From Pleurocapsa sp. PCC 7319 (lineage in GTDB: Bacteria > Cyanobacteriota > Cyanobacteriia > Cyanobacteriales > Xenococcaceae), in NCBI RefSeq assembly GCF_000332195.1, contig NZ_KB235920.1:1-64000 (forward strand): a stretch of DNA of 64,000 nt, given 5' to 3'. The first letter of the stretch is position 1. Every line of letters begins with the position of its first letter. Positions 28,082 through 35,892 of this stretch are shown here, one piece after another. Both the position numbers and the translations under genes were made by a program. The notes under the pieces were generated by a model, which was given only the letters and a program-made list of their open reading frames with translations, was not told the origin of the DNA and did not search any database.

Positions 28082-29341
28082 TTACTTTGCTAAAGCGTAA
28101 GCAGATTCAGAATTTTGCCAGTTTTCTGGCCACTGAATGTGATCGCTATTAAAATGAAGCAAATCGTTCTCTGGCAAAGGTGCGTTGAAAGGTTCTTCTA
28201 TAATGACAAATTCCCCATTATCAAAAGGATTCCCTTTTGCTTTTACTTTTAAATAGAATCTTTCTCTGATGTCTTTTTGTGCCTGTTTCAAAGCACGATG
28301 ATGGCAGTAGGGATTATTCCCACGGCGATCAAAGAAGACATGAGCCGTCCAAGAACAACCACCTCGACAGAGTTCAGCAAATTCACAGGTTTTACAAAAT
28401 CCCCACATGTGGTCTGTGCCCTGTTCAGTCCCAGCCTTCAGATTAAATTTAAGCTCTTCAGTCTGTTCGACTATTTCTCTTAAAGGGCGATCGCGGATAT
28501 TACCGCCCGTATAAGCAGCCGTAGGTAAAGAAGGACAACCTTTAATTTTGCCATCAGCTTCGATACCCAAGGTATTTAAACCCGCTCCGCAACCCTGCCA
28601 AAATGTCCATTCATCACTACCACGCAGCAGTCTTTCATAAGGGCCATAATAGCCAATATTATTTCCCGCCTGTATGCGAACACCTTCCTGTTTAGCTCGT
28701 TTAGCAACACGAGCTAACATGGGATAAATATCTAATAGTTCGTATGGTTGCAATAACATGTCTGCATTATCTGCCGCATTACCCATAGGTACAGTTAATT
28801 GAATCTGCCAAGCTCTTGCTCCAGCGTCCCTTATTCGTTCGTAAATTATTGGGAATTCAGAGGCAGATAAACGGTTTATCTGGGTATTGCAGCCAAAATA
28901 GATGCCGACTTCTTTTAGATGGCTCATGGTTCTAAAAGCAGAATGCCAAGCACCTTTTTTCCCTCGCTGGCGATCGTGGGTTTCTGGTATGCCACCATCG
29001 ATAGATACAGAAACTGTTTTAATTCCAGCTTCTTTCATTTTTCTGGCAGTTTCCAAACTGACACCAAATCCACCTGTAGTCATACCGCAGATCATCCCTG
29101 CCTCAGTAACAGCCTTGGCAATTTCTAGCCAATCAGAGCGCATAAAGGCTTCGCCACCGATTAGAGTAACCTCTTTGATTCCTACATCGGCTAGTTGCCG
29201 AACCAGATTAAAAGCTTCTTCTGTAGATAGTTCCTTGGTTCTTGCCTGCCCTGCTCTCGAACCACAGTGACTACAAGCTAGATTGCATTTCAAGGTAATT
29301 TCCCAAACTGCATAACTAACTCGTCTGTATTTTTTAGTCAT
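28082..29341 (-). CDS. plpX-like: PlpX-like radical SAM/SPASM enzyme (putative splicease)
   Basis: This 419-aa protein has the radical SAM motif CNLACSHC (Cys19, Cys23, Cys26) right at the N-terminus, an SAM-binding TLIGGEAF, and a C-terminal SPASM region with cysteines in QGCGAG, GKIKGCPSLP and FCKTCEFAELCRGGCSW for auxiliary iron-sulphur clusters. It fits radical SAM maturases associated with Nif11-type precursors. The characterised member PlpX excises tyramine from an XYG motif, leaving an alpha-keto-beta-amino acid. The two upstream precursors each contain one XYG (LYG, MYG), which supports this activity here. It is immediately downstream of the precursor genes (36 nt). Confidence 0.85.
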   Translation of the reverse strand: MTKKYRRVSYAVWEITLKCNLACSHCGSRAGQARTKELSTEEAFNLVRQLADVGIKEVTLIGGEAFMRSDWLEIAKAVTEAGMICGMTTGGFGVSLETARKMKEAGIKTVSVSIDGGIPETHDRQRGKKGAWHSAFRTMSHLKEVGIYFGCNTQINRLSASEFPIIYERIRDAGARAWQIQLTVPMGNAADNADMLLQPYELLDIYPMLARVAKRAKQEGVRIQAGNNIGYYGPYERLLRGSDEWTFWQGCGAGLNTLGIEADGKIKGCPSLPTAAYTGGNIRDRPLREIVEQTEELKFNLKAGTEQGTDHMWGFCKTCEFAELCRGGCSWTAHVFFDRRGNNPYCHHRALKQAQKDIRERFYLKVKAKGNPFDNGEFVIIEEPFNAPLPENDLLHFNSDHIQWPENWQNSESAYALAK

Positions 29342-29377
29342 TTATCTTATTGTCTGTTAAGTTATTTAATCGAGATT

Positions 29378-29686
29378 CTATATTGGTAAACCATACAGAG
29401 GTCTGATAGGAAATAATGGTTCTTCATCTAATAACTCAAAAATAGATAAATCAACTCCACCACTTACCGCCGTTAATTCTGCTTCACTTAATTCACCATT
29501 ATTAGATTCAGATGTTGCTAAAATCTGCTCTTTAGCAATTTCCCATTCTTGATTTGTAAATTCAAAACCAGCAGCTTGGATAATTTTCTGACGTTCTTCT
29601 GCTGAAGCTGTATTTTCGAGTTGAGTACGAAATTGCTTATCCGTAGATACTCGTTCATAAAATGATTTTGCGTTTTCGATAGACAT
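29378..29686 (-). CDS. plpA-like: Nif11-leader RiPP precursor with LYG splice motif (precursor A1)
   Basis: This is a 102-aa precursor. Residues 1-77 are a Nif11-type leader (MSIENAKSFYERVSTDKQFR, later AAGFEFTNQEWEIA) ending in ELTAVSGG. The core of about 25 residues starts VDLSIFELLDEE and ends PIRPLYGLPI, so an XYG site (Leu-Tyr-Gly) lies four to six residues from the C-terminus. A PlpX-type enzyme would remove tyramine from it. A GGAG ribosome-binding site sits about 8 nt before the ATG. It is one of two tandem paralogues upstream of the radical SAM gene. Confidence 0.85.
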   Translation of the reverse strand: MSIENAKSFYERVSTDKQFRTQLENTASAEERQKIIQAAGFEFTNQEWEIAKEQILATSESNNGELSEAELTAVSGGVDLSIFELLDEEPLFPIRPLYGLPI

Positions 29687-29797
29687 AGTTTTTCTCCATA
29701 ATTTACGGACTTTTCTTTAAAGGATGAAAACCTTTGCAAAGCTTATTATTTTTGGCTATTTTAGAGAAGGCACTCTTTAATAGCCAAAGGCTAAGTA

Positions 29798-30094
29798 TTA
29801 TCCCCCCCACCTAGGCCAAGGAAATTCATTATCCCAAGGAAAAACTACGCCATACATTGCTGCTACAGCACCACCTGCGATCGCTTCAAGTTCTTCTTCA
29901 TTCAATTCCTCATTAGACCTAGCAGCTTGAATTTCTGTCATCGCTTGCTGCCATTCCTCGGCAGTGAAATCATAGCCAGAGTCTTTAATTAGTTGTTGGC
30001 GTTCTTCTTTAGATAATTCTGCTTCAAATGGTGTGCGAAAGGATGCATCATCGGTCATTCTTTGGTAAAAAGCTTTTGCACTTTCAATAGACAT
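29798..30094 (-). CDS. plpA-like: Nif11-leader RiPP precursor with MYG splice motif (precursor A2)
   Basis: This is a 98-aa precursor. The Nif11 leader (MSIESAKAFYQRMTDDASFR, DSGYDFTAEEWQQAM) ends in ELEAIAGG. The 23-residue core begins AVAAMYGVVFPW and ends in FPWPRWGG. It has one XYG site (Met-Tyr-Gly) near the N-terminus of the core and is rich in Trp, Pro and Phe. The C-terminal part differs strongly from paralogue A1 while the leaders are alike, as expected for substrates of shared enzymes. A strong AGGAG lies 7-8 nt before the ATG. Confidence 0.87.
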   Translation of the reverse strand: MSIESAKAFYQRMTDDASFRTPFEAELSKEERQQLIKDSGYDFTAEEWQQAMTEIQAARSNEELNEEELEAIAGGAVAAMYGVVFPWDNEFPWPRWGG

Positions 30095-30228
30095 GAGTCT
30101 TTCTCCTGGATTATTAATTAATTGGACAAATTTTTACTATTCAATATGAAGCTAGAGAATAGTTATTCGGTCGTAAACTATGAAAAGTAAAATTAAGCTT
30201 CAATGAAATTATGCTAAGAAAATAGCGA

Positions 30229-31686
30229 TTATTTTAGCTTTGGCTCATCGTCCAAAACTCCTTTCTCAAACATCAGATTAAGATAATAATTTGTGAAAGC
30301 GGAAGAAATGTTATTTTGTTCAAGAATAGAAACAATTTCTCTAGCAGTTCTGTTACCCTTGTGAATAATTGCACCTAATTCACGAAGAGAAAAATCATGT
30401 TTGAACTTAAAAGTTTTAAATTTAGTTGTTAATTGAAAACCATCTTCAAAACTTTCATATCTAAGATCGCGACGAAAATTAATGACATCATTTGGTTTGA
30501 TTGTTAGAGACATATTATCCCTTATCATTCTTTCAAGAAGAGCTTTCAGCTCATCAATATCATCAAAAGTTCCCTCATCATACGTTATATAGCCTAGAGG
30601 CCAGCGTTCATTTGCATTACAAGGACTTATGAGCTTAACACTGCGGTCTACCATGTTAAATAAAAATCCAGACACACAAGCAATTGTTCCCTGTTCAGGA
30701 AATTCGTCATCTTCTTCTCCTCTGCTGATATTTCTTTCACGTACTCTTCCACTATTGGCTTTGTTTTTTTTTGCTTCTTTATTTTGGAGAACCAAATTTA
30801 CAAAAGCTAACTCCTTAGCGCTAAATTCTTTATGGACTCGATCAAGCATATTCAAAGAAAGAATAGAAAATCTATTAAGCGGACACCCTCTTTCTCTGGA
30901 AAGCTTTAGAAGTGAACGAGTACGAGCAATATCTTTAAGAGGTTGTGCAGTAGTAGTTTGAGGGAACAAACCAAAAGTTTCATAAAAATCGAGACAAAAT
31001 TTTTCATAATCTGGGTTGTCAAGTGGATCGCTTGCCCAATAACAAAAACCAGCACCAGCAGACTGCCCCAGGGTTTCTTTCATTAATTCCAGTACTTCAC
31101 GCCATAATTGCGCATTCTCTGAATTATATAAAAAGATATCGCCCAGACGAGGAGCAGAGACACCACAAAACCAACATCCAATCGAACATCCTTTACTAAG
31201 TTCAAATGAAACTGGAGCGTGCATAATTGCATCTTGTACTCCTTTTTTAAACTGACTTGTAGTACGAGAGATTTGTTGTTCACGCCATGCTTTATAATGG
31301 GGTTCAATTGAAGCAGCAGCAATAGATTTTAGTCGTTTAAGTTCTTTAGAACTTTCAGTTTGTTTTGAAGATTGTTTTAGATTCGTGAAAATGTTGGCTA
31401 ACTCACTATTCTTTTTACTACTATTTTCTTCCCATAAAGGTTCAACTTCATTTAAATTAACTTGTAAGCCATGATAATTAATAGCTTCATAAGGTTTAGC
31501 AGATACCCAACTTTGAAAAGATGGATCTGCTGTCCATCTTTCTAAAAAACGCTTTATATTACTTGCACGTACTATTTTAAACTCTTTAGGATTCTCTAAT
31601 TTTGTATTTCGGTTATCCTTAGTACAAGAAATAACCTTATCTGAGTTACTATTAGAAATATTGATTTTGGTTACCATATTTTTCAA
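30229..31686 (-). CDS. plpD-like: PoyD-type radical SAM peptide epimerase
   Basis: This 485-aa protein has the CxxxCxxC motif CSIGCWFC (Cys167, Cys171, Cys174) after an about 160-residue N-terminal extension, as in RiPP-maturation amino-acid epimerases of the PoyD/OspD/AvpD/PlpD family. These enzymes convert L-residues to D-residues by hydrogen abstraction at C-alpha and use a cysteine as hydrogen donor. The conserved region with FCYWASDPLDNPDYEKF follows the motif. It lies between the NHLP-leader precursor (upstream) and the two Nif11 precursors (downstream), so any of the three could be its substrate. Confidence 0.88.
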   Translation of the reverse strand: MKNMVTKINISNSNSDKVISCTKDNRNTKLENPKEFKIVRASNIKRFLERWTADPSFQSWVSAKPYEAINYHGLQVNLNEVEPLWEENSSKKNSELANIFTNLKQSSKQTESSKELKRLKSIAAASIEPHYKAWREQQISRTTSQFKKGVQDAIMHAPVSFELSKGCSIGCWFCGVSAPRLGDIFLYNSENAQLWREVLELMKETLGQSAGAGFCYWASDPLDNPDYEKFCLDFYETFGLFPQTTTAQPLKDIARTRSLLKLSRERGCPLNRFSILSLNMLDRVHKEFSAKELAFVNLVLQNKEAKKNKANSGRVRERNISRGEEDDEFPEQGTIACVSGFLFNMVDRSVKLISPCNANERWPLGYITYDEGTFDDIDELKALLERMIRDNMSLTIKPNDVINFRRDLRYESFEDGFQLTTKFKTFKFKHDFSLRELGAIIHKGNRTAREIVSILEQNNISSAFTNYYLNLMFEKGVLDDEPKLK

Positions 31687-31779
31687 AAAAAGCTAACGAG
31701 TAAATATTAAAAGTTCTTAGCTATTACTTGTTTTTTACTGCAAGCAATAGCTACACTTATAATTGGAAAAAGAGAGTAT

Positions 31780-32115
31780 TTAATTTGAATCTGAACCTAC
31801 TATAGCTCCTTCATCATCATTCGTAACAAAATACCATCCTCCTGCAATAGCTTCTAATGCTTCATCAGACAACTCTTCTGAAACATCAGGTTTTTTTGGT
31901 ATGACTAGATAGTAAGTATCATTAGATTCTTCAAGGACTTGAATATTTGTAGATTCTGGTATTTCTTGATTAAATTCACTCGCAAAAACTTTTCTAGGAT
32001 TGCTCATTAATTCTTGTCTAAAGTCATCATTTTGCCAGGCTTTTGCAACTAAAGTTGCTTCAATTTCAGTTCTTGATTTTTGAGAATTTTGATTTGCGCC
32101 TTGTTGGTTTTCCAT
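31780..32115 (-). CDS. NHLP-leader RiPP precursor
   Basis: This 111-aa protein has a nitrile-hydratase-alpha-like leader: a helix with EATLVAKAWQNDDFRQELMSNPRKVFASEF, then IQVLEESNDTYYLVIPKKP, and ELSDEALEAIAGG. The predicted core after GG is 18 residues, WYFVTNDDEGAIVGSDSN. It has no XYG motif, so it should not be a splicease substrate; epimerisation by the adjacent PoyD-type enzyme is possible. It is the first gene of the minus-strand cluster. AGAGGA lies about 12 nt before the start, and a 241-nt AT-rich divergent promoter region precedes it. Confidence 0.85.
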   Translation of the reverse strand: MENQQGANQNSQKSRTEIEATLVAKAWQNDDFRQELMSNPRKVFASEFNQEIPESTNIQVLEESNDTYYLVIPKKPDVSEELSDEALEAIAGGWYFVTNDDEGAIVGSDSN

Positions 32116-32356
32116 AGGTTACTTATTCCTCTGGTTTTAAATTATTTTACTGTAATTAATATATTTTTTTTTATTATTTAAATCAATATTAATTATTTAG
32201 TTAAAAATTGCATTTGTTTCTTCAATCTTGCATAAAGATTAATATAATTTTGTATTTTTCATATAAACATATGTCATTGAAAAATAATAATATGCATATT
32301 ATTATTTTTATCTGGTGAAGAAAGACTAGTAAAAAAGAATAATCAAGGAGTCAGTA

Positions 32357-33295
32357 ATGTCAAAAAAAGCTGTTGTTGAACTTTTGACAAATAATAAAAC
32401 CAAAGAAATGGTAAGAGCTACTACTGCTTTCAAAGAAGTTGCGAATATCGGTCGTAAAAATAACCTATTTTTTACTAATTATGAATATGAAAAAGTTCTT
32501 GAAGAAGTAGTTAAGTATATCAATAAAAAAAGAAATAAAAAAGAAAATATAATTTCTCTCGAACAATCATATGACAATAAAAATAATTTTTCTGCTGAAT
32601 GTTATGAATTTAATTTAAGAGATATAAAAGAATTTAAAGCACTGCTTAATGAATTAGATAAAATAAAAATAAAACCTAACGCAGCTGATCTAAGTCTGTT
32701 TAACAAAACATTTAAAGATGAGGATTTAAATTTTACTTCTATTTCTCCAGATTCAGAAAATTTTCAAGCTAAATACAAAGAAATTATGGATTATATTTCT
32801 ATAAAATCAAAGTGTTTTTCTGAACAAAAAAAATTTAATCGTCGTGATTTTCATTTAATAGGTTTAGACAACTATGTTAATGAAGAACTTTATGAAGATT
32901 ATTTTCAGTCTAAGCTAAACATAGTAAGAATTCTCTCAAATTTTTTTGATGCTGAAGTAAAACTTTCAGGTAGTTTTTGCTATCCTCCAAATGCCTACAG
33001 ACTTTGGCATACTAATGAAGAAGCAGCAGGTTGGAGAATGTACGTAATTGATTTCGACGAACCAGAAATACTAAAAAGCGGTTCTTCATTTTTCCGCTAT
33101 ATGCATCCTGAAACTAAGAAGATAGTTGATTTAGAAGATAAACCAAAGTTAGTTAGATTTTTTAAAATAGAGAACCAGAAAGATAGATTATTCTGGCATT
33201 GTATCGTCAATAGATCCAAAACTTTTAGATGGAGTTATGGGTTTAAAGTTCCAGATAATTGGATGGAAAAAATCAAACTACATACATCAAAGTAA
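32357..33295 (+). CDS. Nif11-like N-terminus fused to a putative beta-helix (Fe/2OG-oxygenase-like) domain
   Basis: This 312-aa protein is divergently transcribed from the RiPP cluster, with AAGGAG 8 nt before its ATG. Residues 1-55 resemble a Nif11 leader: a start helix, then AFKEVANIGRKNNLFFTNYEYEKVLEE, which parallels the G-F-x-F-T-x-E-E core of the precursors. Residues about 200-300 look like a double-stranded beta-helix: LWHTNEEAAGWRMYVIDF, SSFFRYMHPET, LVRFFKI, RLFWHCIV and FRWSYGFKVP. His218, Asn220, His281 and Arg291 sit where an Fe/2-oxoglutarate oxygenase would have HxD, distal His and the co-substrate Arg. Asn replaces Asp, so catalysis is doubtful. Base composition is very AT-rich. 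Confidence 0.5.
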   Translation: MSKKAVVELLTNNKTKEMVRATTAFKEVANIGRKNNLFFTNYEYEKVLEEVVKYINKKRNKKENIISLEQSYDNKNNFSAECYEFNLRDIKEFKALLNELDKIKIKPNAADLSLFNKTFKDEDLNFTSISPDSENFQAKYKEIMDYISIKSKCFSEQKKFNRRDFHLIGLDNYVNEELYEDYFQSKLNIVRILSNFFDAEVKLSGSFCYPPNAYRLWHTNEEAAGWRMYVIDFDEPEILKSGSSFFRYMHPETKKIVDLEDKPKLVRFFKIENQKDRLFWHCIVNRSKTFRWSYGFKVPDNWMEKIKLHTSK

Positions 33296-33379
33296 TAAGG
33301 AATATATTAACTTTCTAACATAAAATATCTGGGCATTGCATAATTTGAGTAAGTGCAATGCTCATCCTTAAATAAGCGT

Positions 33380-34159
33380 TTAATAACCCCGATGTATTTT
33401 ACGCCAAACTTTCGGTGTCGTATCTCTATATTGACGAAACTGACGATAGAAATGACTAGGATTAAAATACCCTACTTCCTCAGCGATCGTCTCTAATGAA
33501 TAATTAGTTCCCTTAAGTAAAGCTTCAGCAGCAGCCAGACGACGTTTGATAATCCAGCAATGAAGTGATGTTCCTGTTTGACGTTTTACTAAATTAGTGA
33601 GATAGCATTTAGAATAGCCCATTGCATTTGCCACATCTATCAAGCTAATTGATTCCTGATAATGAGCTTCGATATAGTCAAAAATTTCTTGTATTTTCGG
33701 ATCTTGAGAAGAAGGTAAAATCGAATTAGTCTCAGTTTCAGGCTTAATTTCTGATCGCTTATACTTTTTTGTGTAAAATTCTTTGAGGGCTTCTCTTTTT
33801 CTTAGCTGTGCCGCGATCGCTCCCAAAAATTCCTCTTCTGTAGAAGCTTTTGATAAATAATCGTCTGCTCCTAATTGCATACCTTGTCGGAATTCCGCCC
33901 TATTAATATTACTCGTTAATAGAATAAAGGGAATAATTGCTGTAGTCGGTTCTTGGCGTAAGGTTTTGAGTACTCCGTAACCGTTAAGTTCTGGCAAAAG
34001 AATATCGCAAACTACTAATTCTGGTAGTTGCTCTTGTGCTTTTTGAACTCCCATGTAGCCATCTGTAGCTTCAATTCCTTTAAATCCTCCTGTTTCCAGA
34101 CATCCTAGGAAATTTTCTCTGGCTTTTATTTCATCTTCAATCACTAAAACTTTTATCAT
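33380..34159 (-). CDS. Response regulator with AraC-type DNA-binding domain
   Basis: This is a 259-aa protein. The receiver domain (about 1-120) has acidic Glu8-Asp9 (plus Glu10), phospho-acceptor Asp52 in VVCDILLPELNG and the lysine in DDYLSKAS. The C-terminal AraC/XylS domain (about 155-259) has two helix-turn-helix units: ISLIDVANAMGYSKCYLTNLVKR and YSLETIAEEVGYFNPSHFYRQFR. No histidine kinase gene is adjacent. It is a candidate regulator of the RiPP cluster or the RTX gene, by position only. Confidence 0.9.
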   Translation of the reverse strand: MIKVLVIEDEIKARENFLGCLETGGFKGIEATDGYMGVQKAQEQLPELVVCDILLPELNGYGVLKTLRQEPTTAIIPFILLTSNINRAEFRQGMQLGADDYLSKASTEEEFLGAIAAQLRKREALKEFYTKKYKRSEIKPETETNSILPSSQDPKIQEIFDYIEAHYQESISLIDVANAMGYSKCYLTNLVKRQTGTSLHCWIIKRRLAAAEALLKGTNYSLETIAEEVGYFNPSHFYRQFRQYRDTTPKVWRKIHRGY

Positions 34160-34593
34160 TATTCTTACTCTAAATTCTGGATGATTATGCGTAAATGTGA
34201 GGATTTAATCGATGAATATTGATGAAATATGGAAAAGTATTACTTGCAAAATTTAACCAAGTATCATTATTACTATTGCCATGTATCTCATCTGTGAAAT
34301 TATCAGCATTGAAGGTAGATACCAGCTCGAACTTAAAGGCTTCAAGCTGTTTTCAAGAAATGGCTCGGTGTTGGAGATCATGACAAATATGTGTTTAGGG
34401 CATCTTTTGAGCGATCGCCTGATGAGAAGGACGAAAGTTTGCAATGCAAGAACTAATTTTAACTACAGTTTCAGAACTAAAAAAACACTGGCAGGATAGT
34501 CCTTTCGGTGAAGATTTTCTTAATATCGACACATGCGATCGCCGTAATTTAATTAGAAGAGTTCAATGAGGTTGTTATTTCTAAGCCTCTTCG
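34160..34593. other. Intergenic region with only doubtful ORFs
   Basis: The region lies between two minus-strand genes. Short ORFs on both strands overlap and none has a family match. A plus-strand 41-codon frame from ATG 34444 to the stop at 34567-34569 (starting MQELILTTVSELKKHWQDSP) could be a gene fragment. The upstream part should contain the promoter of the response regulator. Confidence 0.3.
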
Positions 34594-35859
34594 TCAAAAT
34601 TCTTCTGTGGGAAAAGCAAAATAAGCAATTCCTTCGTACTCAAATTCAGCTAGATTGTCTTCTACGTTATCCCTTTCTGCTGCCGAGGGAGTATAAAAAT
34701 GTGCTCCTGTATCGGCATTGAAAAAGCGATAGATGGGAATTGTTCCCTCTATCTGGGTATCGAATGCAGAAAAAACTTCACCCTTAAAGCTAAAGTTATC
34801 CAATTCCTCAACAGCTTCTTTTTCTGTTTCCGAAGTAGTATAAAGATGAACCCCAGTATCTTGATTCAGAAAACTATAGACAGGAACAGCTCCCTCTGCC
34901 CCAGACAGAGGATCTAATACATTGTAAGATTCTCCTTCAAAACTGAAGTGATCTAAATTTTGAACGGAGTCTCGTTCATTTTCGTCTACTGTATAAAAGT
35001 GAACTCCTGAATTATTGTTAAAAAAACGATAGACAGTTATTTCTGCCTCATCTCCGGCAACTTCAGGGATAGTTTGCTCGGCAAAAAAGTCAATAATATC
35101 TAGGGAATTAGCATTGTTGATGAACTCTATAAAGCCAGAACCAGGATTGCCCTCTGCATCAAAAAAATTAGAGACAGTTAAGTCGTCAGCAGGTTCAGCT
35201 ACACCATCACGGTTAAGATCGATAATTAATTCTGTATCAGATTTAAACAGTCCTACTATGCCTTCTTGGGGTAAGGATAATGCGATCGCAGAATCTCCAT
35301 AGGTAGCAGGATCTTCAAAAACTTCTATGGTTGAAAAAGAACTACGTATTGCATCAAAGTCACTAGTGGAATCCTCAATAATTAAAGTATCAAATTCTCC
35401 TGAAACGTCAACAATTTCACTACCACCGGAAAATTCACGAGATAAAAGGTATACATCATTACCTTCCCCTCCTTCTAGGATATCTCTACCCCCGATAAAA
35501 TTATTGAAGATACCAGACTCATCTTGACGAATGGTTCCCCCATAAAGTACATCATCTCCTGTTCCACCAAACAGGAGATCGTTTCCCTCCTCACCATATA
35601 AAAAGTCATTTCCCAAACCACCATTCAAAGTATCATTGCCACCTTCAGCTTCGAAAGATGCAATTCCATCAAGAATTGGAGTATCACTATTAATTTCATC
35701 ATTTCTTTCCCCAATACCACCTAGGATTAGATCATCTCCCTCAAGTCCAGCTAGACTATCGTTTCCTAATCCTCCTGAAAGGGTTTCGTTTTCTGCGCCT
35801 CCTCTCAAATCGTCATTTCCTTCTGTTCCTTCAATAAACAGATTCATTTCTTCGTCCAT
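34594..35859 (-). CDS. RTX-type calcium-binding repeat protein with C-terminal FxxxxGxHFYT repeats
   Basis: I choose ATG 35859 (421 aa, MDEEMNLFIEG) because AAGAGG lies 6 nt upstream; an in-frame ATG at 35892 would add 11 residues. Residues about 8-115 hold hemolysin-type GGxGxDxL nonapeptide repeats (GLGNDSLAG, GGLGNDFLYG, GGTGDDVLYG), which bind calcium and usually mark type I secretion. Residues about 280-421 hold three copies of a 45-50 residue repeat with VYRFFNNNSGVHFYT, VYSFLNQDTGVHLYT and IYRFFNADTGAHFYT, like the DUF5648-type repeats of secreted proteins. No signal peptide is evident, consistent with type I export. The role is unknown. Confidence 0.8.
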   Translation of the reverse strand: MDEEMNLFIEGTEGNDDLRGGAENETLSGGLGNDSLAGLEGDDLILGGIGERNDEINSDTPILDGIASFEAEGGNDTLNGGLGNDFLYGEEGNDLLFGGTGDDVLYGGTIRQDESGIFNNFIGGRDILEGGEGNDVYLLSREFSGGSEIVDVSGEFDTLIIEDSTSDFDAIRSSFSTIEVFEDPATYGDSAIALSLPQEGIVGLFKSDTELIIDLNRDGVAEPADDLTVSNFFDAEGNPGSGFIEFINNANSLDIIDFFAEQTIPEVAGDEAEITVYRFFNNNSGVHFYTVDENERDSVQNLDHFSFEGESYNVLDPLSGAEGAVPVYSFLNQDTGVHLYTTSETEKEAVEELDNFSFKGEVFSAFDTQIEGTIPIYRFFNADTGAHFYTPSAAERDNVEDNLAEFEYEGIAYFAFPTEEF

Positions 35860-35892
35860 GTCAAACCTCTTGTTCAAAATATGATTTTGCAA

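Noticed and set aside
28902-29270. 122-codon ORF opposite the PlpX-like gene
   Set aside because: It is fully antisense to a gene with diagnostic radical SAM motifs and has no features of its own.
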